Shown piece after piece: positions 22,522 to 32,878 of a DNA stretch of 64,000 nt (position 1 is the first letter of the stretch; each line of letters starts with the position of its first letter). Below the pieces are notes generated by a model. It was not told where the DNA came from and did not search any database. It saw only the letters and a list, made by a program, of their open reading frames with translations. Source of the stretch: Vicia villosa (lineage: Eukaryota; Streptophyta; Magnoliopsida; Fabales; Fabaceae). The stretch spans positions 248,001 to 312,000 of the forward strand of contig NW_026705444.1 in assembly GCF_029867415.1 (NCBI RefSeq), in the 5' to 3' direction. Position numbers and translations under genes: made by a program.

Positions 22522-22693
22522 GTCATCAGTGGGAGCTAAATGCTCGATGACGACATCCTACGGGCTTCTTGAGTGGAATAAAGTCCCAGCATAATGCTCG
22601 CCAAAGGGTCATCAGTGGGAGCTACATGCTCGATGACGATAGCCTGCGGGCTTCCTGAGTGGAATAAAGTCCCAGCATAATGCTCGGCAAGGT
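22522..22693. repeat. 86-bp tandem duplication in Tekay-like LTR
   Basis: Two copies starting 'gtcatcagtgggagct' at 22522 and 22608. Each contains 'gaataaagtcccagcataat'. Related but shorter copies lie at 16598-16745 in the truncated 5' LTR. Confidence 0.85.
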
Positions 22694-23439
22694 GTATTTG
22701 TCATAATGACAAGGAGGAGTTTACTCCGGATTTTTTACCACATGCATATGCATAGTCGAGTCTCATTCATCATTGTCTGTCTTCATAATTTATGTTATCA
22801 TTCATGTGTCGCATTACTTATATATCGATTGTAGCTAAATGAGTAGATTACGTTGTTATATGATTCTTGATGATACTTGTTGGCATTACTATATTTATCA
22901 TGCTTCTTCGTTATAAATTATATTCTCACCCTTCTGCTGATTTGATGCTTGAGTGGCATCCTGGAGATTAGCTGCTTTGGGAGTCTTTTGGAAGAGGTAG
23001 TTCTCCAGTTGGTCTTGTCAGTTGCTCTGATACGTAACACCGGGGAGTCGGGAGTCTGTTGTTATTTATTTGTATATGACTCTTTTGAACATGTATATGT
23101 GATAACGTGCCATTGTGTATTGTAAACACTTTATTTTGAAAAACTCCTCTTTGAGAGTGAGAGCTATACGTGTATATATATATATATATATATGTTCATA
23201 TCTTCCGTGTGTTATGTATCATTTTATCGGCAGGTGTTGTATGCTTTTGGCATCGCTGATGTCCGTTTGTTTTCTAGGTGTTTGTTTGGTTAGTTAGTGT
23301 AACATCCTAATTGTGTTGTATGAAATTTTAATACTCTGATATTTTCTTGCTTAAATGCTTTAGGTAGAATTGGGGTGTTACAATCAATACATCATAATCG
23401 AGCAAACCTCCTAACTAACAAAAATACGAGAAAAAACTA

Positions 23440-24410
23440 GAAACAACAATAATACTTTATTCATCATCCACCAAAGTTACAAAATACGTGCGAACTCCTT
23501 CGAGTGAAGGTACTGATACTAGTCCTCATCCCACTCCATCTCAGAGCTGTCAACTTTGGTCGCGACCCTCACACCTGAAGACTGAGCCTGCGCGTCCGGA
23601 CTGCGATCCCCCTGAGAGCGAGAAACATACCCAGCGGAGACCTCCTTCTTCTTCTGCTTCACCTCCTTGACTCCATGAGAGCATGAAACTGTGGAAACCT
23701 TCTTCCCCTTTGCGCCACCCATTACTGCGTAAAAATGAAGAAGAAGAGGCCCATAAAACCTCCCTTTATAGGAAAAAGGAAAGGGAACAAAGGCATTTGG
23801 GAAACAGACAAAGCATTAAAAGGCAAAACCCCTGGAAACCAGCGACACACCGCCCAAGGAGTCAAAACACGTGTGCACAGACTTCGAGAAACGGACACAG
23901 CAAATTAAAGCGCTAAAAATAAAGTACATTCAAATTAAAATTGAGCAGGCAGCCCGAGAATGTGCCCGACTACGGCCATGAAGGCCGAACCGGTAATATC
24001 ATTACAAACCAAAAACGGAGGGCATCCCCCTAGTACATCACAGCAAAATAACAAGTGGCACGCATGCCAAAAACTTAACATAAGAAATCTTCATACACCT
24101 TCGTCCATCCGGGTCTCCTCGGTCTCCTGGGCTGTGGGTTCTTCCCCGAAATCAGGGGAGATGATCCGGTCACCTTCCACGCGATGATAAGGCCCGGTTC
24201 CCTCAGTCACCAAATCCACCCCTGGGTTCGTCAACATAAGCTGGGCCACGGTGGAGTTGTAGGTGTCCTCGGCGGCAGCAACACAGTCGCCTTCCAGGAC
24301 TCGTATGTATTGAATCAAATCCGCCTGGGTTAAAAGGGATTTGTCCTCCTCCGTCTCATCCTCACCAGGAGCCTGAGATCTATGAAGAGAATCCTCCTTC
24401 ACTGAAGAGG
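23440..24410 (-). pseudogene. 3' part of the Tat antisense gene
   Basis: Continuation, on the minus strand, of the antisense gene broken by Athila #2. The frame 24410-24091 reads acidic and Glu/Thr-rich, with a conserved-looking VAAAEDTYNSTVAQL helix and an SPDFG motif before the stop. A second short frame, 23722-23519 (67 codons, Lys-rich, ending EMEWDED), could be a last exon or a chance ORF. 'AATAAAG' on the minus strand at about 23451-23457 is a plausible polyadenylation signal. The frame does not continue directly from the 38209 side, so there is an indel or an unrecognised intron near the junction. Confidence 0.5.
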
Positions 24411-24415
24411 ACAAC
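24411..24415. other. Target duplication ACAAC of Athila #2 (left copy)
   Basis: ACAAC here and at 38209-38213 bracket the element's TGATCGG...TCCGATCA ends. This proves a single insertion of the whole 24416-38208 block. Confidence 0.95.
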
Positions 24416-25712
24416 TGATCGGTCACCATTTCTACTTAATTTCGTCATAAATTCGGCCTAAGATCGTCATACTTGGTAACACTTTGTGGTTGTTTTTAAG
24501 TGTTTTTCTTTAATTCATCTAGTTCTAGTTATTTTGTGTGCATTTTGTTTTTGTGCCATTTATCTTTGTCTATTAGGTGCTTTTGATCTCTCTACTTGGT
24601 GGTTGTAGGTTAATTATGGATCAGATGGAAATTGCACAAGTGTTGGTGTAAAAGAAGCTAAAAATCGTGACAAGCGTGTAGTATTATGATTATAACTAGA
24701 GCTTCGTAACTCGGAATGACGCGGTTCCGGTGGCAAAATTTTGCTAACGAAAAGGGCTACAACTTTGATGTAAAAGTCAAAGCCAAAAGAGGCAGAGGCG
24801 GACACGGTCAGCCCGTGTCAAGTGACACGGCCGTGTCAGCCTGTGCGGACAGAATTTCTGATTTTCTATGTTTTTACAATTTTAAAGTTCTGGGGGCAAT
24901 TTGGGTATTCCGGCTAAGATCTGAAAACCTAGAGGGATTAAAAGAGGATTGAGAGACAAGGAGAATGGACTTTTGCATCATACGATAGAAAATCACAGAA
25001 GAGAGAAGATAGCTTCATCAAGAGTTTTGGAGACGGAGGGATTCAAGGGTTTCCACCATTGAAGATCAAAGTCACCATTATTTTTGAGTAATGTCTACAT
25101 TCTTTATTATGTCTTTCTTGAATATTATGAGAGGCTAAACCCCCCAATGCTAGGGGGTGGTCCTGATTTGGTTTTTGTAATAACGATGAATTTGTGATTT
25201 CGTCAATACATTGGTTTATATTATTCAGTTAAATTATGCAATGCTCTTCATGTTTTCTTTATCGGTCAAATAAGGATTAATCCATGGCTAACAAATACAG
25301 GATTGTAGTTGTTAGGGTTTGTGCATAATATGATTATAGTAGATATCACCTAGGACTAGGGATACCCTATAATTACCGCATAATCTTGATTATATAAAAG
25401 CTTGGTTTCAATTTAGGTTCCTAGGGACTTAGGATTTAGGTTGGAAGACCAAAGGTTTTCTCACTAAGGACTTAGGAGGAAACACCCTAGGGTTGTGGTA
25501 CCTGAATGTTATGAACTTGTTAAAGAGATCTTAATTTTGAGTGTTACATGCCAAATCAACCACTCACCCTAGCATCTCATATATATTTGATAACAAAAAT
25601 CCATTTATTTTCTCGTTATTTTTTCTTTGCAAGGATTTAAATCACCAAAACCAAAACATTAGTTTTTTGTTCAATTTAATTAAACTTTAAGAATCTGTAT
25701 TTCCTACGCAGT
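24416..25712 (+). repeat. Athila #2 5' LTR, first part (continues 32652-32730)
   Basis: 1297 bp of the LTR; the last 79 bp lie at 32652-32730 beyond the Ogre insertion. One palindrome pair is present: GACACGG-tcagc-CCGTGTC at 24801 and the perfect TGACACGGCCGTGTCA at 24823-24838. The same 'cccccaatgctaggggg' hairpin as in Athila #1 occurs near 25141. Confidence 0.93.
24801..24838. repeat. Palindrome pair in Athila #2 LTRs
   Basis: Two CACGG/CCGTG palindromes whose starts are 22 bp apart, the same spacing as in Athila #1 although the sequence differs. The copy in the 3' LTR lies at 37218-37255. Confidence 0.92.
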
Positions 25713-28299
25713 TGTCATACCCCAAAATTTGCCCAACATATTTATTTATATTTCAAATCCATCTGACTTTCAAATGCTCAAAAACACACAAGAAAGAAGC
25801 ATGTAGTCACTCTCCTAAGCAACAACCTCTAAACTAGGGTTTTGATTCTCTCAAAGTAAAATCAATTTCTGATACCTCAAGTGGACTTCATGGTCTCTCA
25901 TATGCCTCATAGTATCCTCAGACCAAGTTTCAAGCCCTGATTCAAAAGATTACTCAGTCAACTGCTCAAACGATCAATAATCGACTAGTCGATCTAAAAG
26001 TCAAACTATGGTCAAAATACAGTCAAAATTCCCGATTTTTGGAAAAGATCCGAAATCAACAAATTCAAACTTTCTAAATTAGGGTTTTCATAGGAGAAAG
26101 TCAACTGAACTTTGACCAGCCATAACTTCCACATGGAACATAAAAAATTTCCCATCCAAAGCTTATTTTGAAGGAAATCAAATTCTCTACAACTTTGTCT
26201 CTCACATGCCAAGGCCAAAAATGCACCATTTGGGAGATATGAGCCAAAACATTAGAGGTCCTCCTAAAGGATCGTAAAAAGTCATTTTTTCTCAAGGCTC
26301 ATAACTTGAACATGGTAAACTCAATTGAGATGAAACCAAAAACACCATTTAGAGGACACTATAAGCTTTTTAAAAAAACTCAAGAACACTTCCATACAAT
26401 AAAAAATGAAGGAGGTATGGCTCGCACAAGTTGGGCAAAATTCAAGAAGAACATGAAACCCTAATGGGATAATATTGAGTTTCTTGACTAATGGGCCTAT
26501 GTGCTGGACTTCAAACATGATCTTGACCTAAATGAGGACCTATAAACCGGCTCCCATATTTTTATAATTTTTACTTATATTTATTTGTATTTTATTTAAT
26601 TAAAAAAGCAAATAAATTAAATAGAAATATAAAATTATAGAATCAATTCATATGGCTTTGTTATTAATCATTTGAAGGCCCACATAGGCATCACAAAAGA
26701 GTCCAAATTCGTGGAACTCTCATGATGATAAATTTTGGCCTAAACAAGAAAGATTTGGTGTAAAATCGTTCTTAATTTTCCATGTCACTAAACAATCTTT
26801 TGGATTAAAAAAAAAACCCTAAAACCATTCCTATATATGGAGAGGTCCGCAGCAGCCACTAGGGGAGGAATTTTGGTGAAAAAACGTTAGGGTTTCAAGC
26901 TTGCAAAATATCGTGAAAACAAGGGCAAACGCAAACCCCAATTTTCAACCGCTCCCAATCATTTTCAAGTCTCGATTCATACTACTGAAGACTCCAGGAG
27001 TGAATCCAACCCATTACATGAGTTCAGGACGCCCCAGAACGTGAAAACCGAGGTGCTCCGGTTTGGTAAGATTCTCTGTCTTGATTCTTTATGTTTACGT
27101 GTTATGGTTTGATTTTGTTGGTCCAGGTCACTCCCTGCCCATGTTTAGAACGCATTCGATGCCTTACATGCGAGTCTTCACGCCGGGATAAGCCGCTGCC
27201 ATTATTAGGGCTATTCGACCTGTGTTCTTCGTAGCGCTTGTTACAGGCAATTTCAGGACGAACCAACAGCTCCACTGGATTCGCAAGGTTTGAATTAGGG
27301 GGATAGGGTCTTTTTCTCGTATCGATTCTAACTTTTTGCAGGTTCCAAAAAAACACACCATCGGAGAAGATGGTGGTTTCAACCCTCGGCGGCGGCGCTG
27401 ACCAGTCTGTATCCAGCATGGCAAAAAGGTAGCACGTGATTGGTTTGTTTGAAATCTGCAAATTCATTAAAGCGCGCGCAGAGACACGATTGGGTGGTCA
27501 AACGAATTCATCCCTCTCTCTTGCTACAATTGGCTAGCCACAGGAAAACGGGTCCCACGTTTTGACTTTCTCCATTGATTATATTGCTTTTCTTATTTAT
27601 CTTATTTTGCTTGATTTTTTTAACAATTAAAAAGCATGGCAAAGTTGGGAAGGACGTTGGGTGACCTCTATGACTGGGGATCGATCCCTAGTGTCTAACA
27701 ATTTTTTTCTTTTCGCTTGTTTTCACTTGCCCATGTATCCAGCGCATACAGTCCATGCAGGTTCATGGTGCACCCGCGCTTATCAGCCATAAGATCTCCA
27801 TCCACGCAAATCCAATGGTCCTGGAAACGCTGCCTCACCATACACCTTTAAGGGAGCAATACACTAGATCCGAAGCTAAGTCTCTTTTTTCTAATTTACT
27901 TATTTATTTTCTTATTTCTATTCATAGTTCTTATTAGCTATTTTCTTTATTCTTTTTTAGCTAGCTTATTTATTTATCACAAATTCCTTTTAATAATAAA
28001 GTTCTTTTATAACTACAAAAATTATTTCGATATTATTTAATCAAAATTTCGATTTTTTATAACATTAAAAATTGTTATTTTTTTAGGTTTTTAAATAAAT
28101 TAAAATGTTTATGTTAGAGCTATAATTTAGGGTAACAATTTATTTTATGCCTTAAATCCTTTTAGCATGACAACTAATCACTGTTGTTAGAAAGTGTCAT
28201 CTACTAACCATATTTTAGCCTTTAGCCTTACAAACCCTGTAGGTCACAATAATTTTTCTTGGATAAACCTGTTAGGTGTGGGGGCAGCGTTTGTAAGCT

Positions 28300-31200
28300 T
28301 GTAACTCGGTGAACTGACTTTTATTTTTAATATGCAACAATGTTGCGGTGAGCATGAGTCGCCACCGACTTTTATTTTGTCCAATGTTAGGAAAGGTAAA
28401 AAGTACAGAAAAAGACCTTTTGAAAAAGAAAACGGGCTCGGGGGGTAAGTTATGAAAAGGGAAGGTGTAAGGACTTAGTATTTCGAAAGAGTTTTGAATT
28501 GAAAAAGGGGCATAAGGACTTTAGCGTAAATGCGTAGCCTTAGTATTTCGAAAGAGTTTTGAAAAGATGTTTTTTATTGAGCTAGGCATATTAAGAGCAC
28601 TACCCTAAATAGTTGGTCTTTTTCTATACCTTTTAAAATTCCTAGGATTTTCCATACTATATAGAAGTAGGAAATCCTTGTTTATTGGACGCGTGGGTCA
28701 TCGAAGGGTCATCGAGGTCGTTGAAGGCAACAAGTAGAGGTACCTTTAGCAATTTCGAAGGGGCGATCGTCACTTTTTCGTAGGCAACAAACGAGGATCA
28801 TCGAGGGACTTAGTGACGATTTTATCTTGAGGGACCTTTGCTAATGGATACCTCTACATTTCGAGGGACACGACCTTATATTCGAAGGCAACCAAGAGAG
28901 GCGTACCTTAAGGGTGAGTGTGTGCACCAATCACGTGTGTTAGATTCGAGTATTTAATCTTGTATTAGTGACCTAGCGTTTGGTTGATTTGTCTTTCCAT
29001 ACAATCCTAATTACTAGCAATTAAATATATACAGAAAATTAAAGTGCGGAAATGTAAAGTCCTACACTATTACATGGCTTCGGGATGGGGGGTTACAAAC
29101 TTGCCAAATGGAGGAAAACATTATCACAAACCCCAAACATGAAATTAAAGAGAAAATAAAATATGTATGAAAACATCAAGTATAAAGCTTGTAAATGTCC
29201 GTAAAGTCTCAACGATAGTACCTCGAAAAAAACGAGAAAATGTTAGTCAAGGATATAAAAAGTGATGTATGATAAAAAAAATACTAAAGTTATTAATTAA
29301 AATTAAATAAGCAAAACATAACACTAAGCATGTTAAAAAAAAACAAATTAAGAATAAATGACATATTTTTGTGTTTTTTTAAATAAAATATTTTGGTGTT
29401 TTTAGCATGGGAAAATAAAATCTAATTAAATATTTTTGTATTTTTTAATAGTGGTAATTAAATTTTAAAAAAAACTAAACTAAAACAAATTAAATGAATC
29501 AATAAAAAGGGAAGTTTTTTTTATTGTTTTTATGATAATTAAAATGATAACTAAATAAAATAAGAGTGTAAAATAGTCATTGAATGGTATAGTTAGTATA
29601 AGTTTAACAATATAAACCCTATTAAAATTAAGCTCTAATTTATTTCTAAAATAAAATAAAGTAAAAAAAAAAACACTTAAAAAAAAAATGGAAAGCTCAT
29701 GGTGGGACGTCACCCACCACCCATGATGCATCATATTTTTTTTAATTTTTTTTTATATTTAAAAGAAAACAAAATAGCAAGAATTGTAACTTTTCAAATA
29801 AATATGAGTCACATGGCATATCCTTAAAATGAAAATGAAGAAATAATATAATAGCATCCTCAATAATAAACAACACCATCATTTTCTTTCACAGACCTCA
29901 TCTCTTTCAAAAGACCAGTTTTTATTCAACAACAACAACGTTTATATTGTTCTAATTTCAACACACAGAAACAATTCAAAACGGATGCAGATTAATCCAT
30001 AAAAGAAAAGGTTACCGGACACAACGGCATCGGAAAGAGAATCTGAAAGTGGAGCGGTGGTCAAAGGGGCTTTAGCGGATCTGGGCGGTGTTCTTCGCAC
30101 CGTTTTGCGGTGGCGGAGAGCATGATTGGCGATGCACTTCCGCGTCGGTGAGGAATGTTTCACGCGATAGTCTTAGAAGCGGTTAGCGGCTGCATCGTTG
30201 ATGGTTTCGCGGCGACGTCAAGATCGAGTTGTAACTGGCCAGATCCGATGCCGATTCGAATTTGAATGTCTTCCCACTCTTCGTTTGTTTGCGGCTGAGT
30301 TCGTCAGATGTGGGGCTGATGCATCGTATCTTCTCCCTTTGCTTTTTCACTTTTCTCTGCAAAAAGAAACAAACAAAAAAAAACAAACTTTACATAGGTT
30401 ATGTTAATGAACTTGTGTTGTTTTTTTTTATTTCATGGAATTTTGGATGGTTTGAATCTGCAGGTTTTTTGGTGGGATGTAGGGAAATTGAAGGCGCAGT
30501 TTAGTGCGATAGTGATATGAGTAAAAAGTGAAAGCAGACGAAGGCTTGATGCTTTTGTTCTTGTGAGATCGGGGGTGGACGTGAGATGAGTGTGTAGGTT
30601 AAAACACAGCAATTGTTAGTTTGGTGTAAAGAAAGTTACAGAATATGGTGGTCCTCCCTAAGAGAATAGGGTTTGGATTCTCTTATAGTCTTAATGGTAT
30701 CAAAGAGCAAGTTAGTTGTCATCAAGACCTTGTCTTTCATAGTTAATTTCTTTTTGATTTTTGAAGATGTTGTCTTGAGGTTGTTTTGGAAAGAAAATAA
30801 CTTTGTCGTGTAAGTGTTTTGGACATGAATGGCCTTGTTGTCATATTTTCTTTCTTTTTTTTTTTGTTTTATTACTATTCAAACATAGTGTAAGTGCAAA
30901 CATAAAATAAAAGACAAACTAATTTTTTTGTGATTTTTTTAAAATAAGGAATGAAATTAATATTTAAATGAATAATAAAAAAAACATTTATTTTTTGTGA
31001 TTTTTGAATATAAATGAAAGATAAAATTAAAACTAAGGTAGAAACAAAATGAAAGGGAAAACTGTCATAAGTGAGATTCGAACCCGAAACCTTGCACTTG
31101 CAAATTCTATCTCCTTACCAATTGTGCTATATTATTTATTTGAAATAAAAAGCCAATTGAAAGTATATGAAGCATCGACCAGCATTTTCTATTCATTAAA

Positions 31201-31367
31201 ATATAAGCAATCTAAGAGTAAACTACTATATTTTAAAATAGACTTTAAATCAAATATTTATAAAATTCAAGATGTCAATGTAAATGAACCCGAAATTTTA
31301 TAAAAATTCGATTTTTTGAAATAGGTTCGCATTTTTGAAAAGTGTGGGCAAATTTTGGGATATGACA
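28300..31367 (-). mobile_element. Second solo Ogre-like LTR, inverted, nested in the first
   Basis: Read on the minus strand it starts TGTCATATCCCAAAATTTGC (31367 leftward) and ends GAGTTACA at 28300. It is flanked by duplication AAGCT (28295-28299 and 31368-31372). Its last ~650 bp (28300-28960) are similar to the end of the surrounding LTR (about 31800-32646) but opposite in orientation, so the two make an inverted repeat. Length is 3068 bp. It has a moderately GC-rich patch at 30010-30330 and a tRNA-like segment at 31066-31131. No ORF is convincing. Confidence 0.88.
31066..31131 (-). ncRNA. tRNA-like segment with A and B boxes in Ogre-like LTR
   Basis: On the minus strand TAGCACAATTGG (31129-31118) resembles the Pol III A box, and CGGGTTCGAATCTC (31087-31074) is a strong B box. 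Spacing is about 30 bp. It reads in the sense direction of the LTR that holds it. It may be a tRNA relic, a SINE head or a resident internal promoter. No acceptor stem was verified, so a functional tRNA is not claimed. Confidence 0.55.
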
Positions 31368-32734
31368 AAGCTTTTTAAGGTTTATAATACACTAAAAGTT
31401 TTTTTTCTTTTTGCAAATTTTTCAGGGTTACCTCGTATTCTCCGATTACGCGCCATGCCAATTAAGAAGCTAAGTTCTATTTCTTTTTATTTAAACATCA
31501 TTTTATTTTTAATTTGTGCCTTATAGGTTAAATCATGATTTGCTTCATCTGTTAATGAATTCCTCATACACTCACCCTATTATTTTTCTTTAAATTTTCA
31601 GGGGATCGAATGTTCGAGGAAAATCGAGGCTCAAGATATATTAAATTAATTTTTCATTTTTATTTTATTTTCTGTTTTAAATCCCCATCCCCGCAGGTGT
31701 TTATTGTAATGGCGTAAGAATTTATTTTCTGCCTTTTAATAACTGTTATATAACTGCGTGGTTAGTAAATAGGGAGTGAAAAGATAATCAATCAATCGCT
31801 AGCAAATCATAACTCAAAGATAAATAACTGAATTCAAACCACGTGATTGCTGCACACACTCACCTTTAAGGGTACCCCTCTTGTTGCCTGTTGCCTTTCA
31901 ATTTAAATAGAATAGTCAAGTCCCTTCGAGCGTAGGGATACCTTAGCACATGCTGCCTACAAATTCAAATCATCATGGTCCCTCGGAATAAAAGATCATA
32001 GTCCCTTCGAGTTGCCTACGATAAATATGATCTTGTCCCTCGATTAAATGGTGATAGTCCCTTCGATTGCTAAGGTATCCTTACTGTTGCCTTAATGACT
32101 ATTTTATCCTTCCCTAAAGACTACTTACCTCTTCATGGTGAGGACAGTCTTATGGCGAACAATACTCTTCTCGATGACCCTTCACATCCAATTGAAAGAC
32201 TTCCTGCCCTCTCATGGTATGGATAGACCCTTTCGCCCGAAAGACTTAAAGAACACGAAAGACAAACTTAGGGTAAGTAGTTCTTAATTGCTTGCTCAAC
32301 TCAAACAAATTCAAATGCTTTTCACACCTCCTTTTCAAAACAATTTCAAAACAAGGCTACGCTTATTTACAAGCTAAAGTCCTTAACGAAGTCTTTTTAC
32401 TATTCACACACGACACTCTTTCAAAACGATTCAAACAAACAAGTGAGCTAAGCAATTAAGAGCCCATGGAAAACCATGGATGCAAAGGGTGCCTTACACC
32501 TTCCCTTTGTATAACCTACCCCCCGAACTCAAAATCTTTCAAAGGTCTTTCCTGTTCTTTTTGCCTTTCCAATTGGATAAAATAAAAGTCGGTGGCGACT
32601 CTTGCTATCCGCACATTTCGATAAAAAGTCAGTTCACCGTATTACAGCAGTCCTTGAGATCGACATTCGGGGAATTTCCCCTATTATTACTACAGAGGCA
32701 AAAATAATACACTTGCTATTTTTCCGATCAAGTT

Positions 32735-32752
32735 TTTGGCGCCGTTGCCGGG
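32735..32752 (+). promoter_or_regulatory. Athila #2 primer-binding site
   Basis: TGGCGCCGTTGCCGGGGA follows the LTR end by a few bases. It is the tRNA-Asp-type primer site characteristic of Athila elements. Confidence 0.9.
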
Positions 32753-32878
32753 GACTCCAAAATACAGATTTTTAGCTTAAGTTCAATTGAAATTTTGTTG
32801 CTCTGCGACTAAAATTTTATTTTCTGCACTTTTTATTTTATTTTTTCTTTCTAATTATTATATTTGTCCAATCTTTGT

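Larger units (their letters stand above)
16598..23382 (+). mobile_element. Tekay-like Ty3/gypsy element, decayed, 5' LTR truncated
   Basis: A partial 5' LTR (16598-17478), an initiator-Met primer site (17483-17494), a badly decayed internal region (17479-20642), a polypurine tract and a full 2740-bp 3' LTR (20643-23382). The flanking five bases, AGTTA (8757-8761) and ATCAA (23383-23387), do not match, so the element is rearranged or its 5' end is not original. RT and integrase traces match the chromovirus (Tekay/Del) style by eye; no chromodomain was seen. Confidence 0.78.
20643..23382 (+). repeat. Tekay-like 3' LTR
   Basis: 2740 bp, TGTAACGCCCGG...GGGGTGTTACA. It contains a TATA-like 'tttataag' (about 20884), a (TTGTTC)7 repeat (21075-21116), three CCGCTNAGCGG palindromes (21457-21525) and an 86-bp tandem duplication (22522-22693). 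No gene is carried. Confidence 0.88.
25713..32646 (+). mobile_element. Solo Ogre LTR inserted in Athila #2 5' LTR
   Basis: Starts TGTCATACCCCAAAATTTG and ends TTCACCGTATTACA. It is flanked by the 5-bp duplication GCAGT (25708-25712 and 32647-32651). After removing the nested reversed LTR (28300-31367 plus one duplication copy), about 3861 bp remain. The ends and the 'gtcggtggcgactc' block near the terminus fit legume Ogre LTRs (Tat lineage). No internal Ogre genes are present, so this is a solo LTR left by LTR-LTR recombination. Confidence 0.88.

Noticed and set aside
8757..23387. Tekay-like element as a simple complete insertion
   Set aside because: Flanking bases AGTTA and ATCAA do not match and the 5' LTR is truncated in an inverted repeat.
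30010..30504. GC-richer patch with short frames on both strands, possible captured gene exon
   Set aside because: Frames are short and discordant, with no recognisable domain; it lies inside a bounded solo LTR, so it is reported only as composition.
31066..31131. Functional tRNA gene
   Set aside because: No acceptor stem or anticodon arm could be confirmed; only the A and B boxes are clear.
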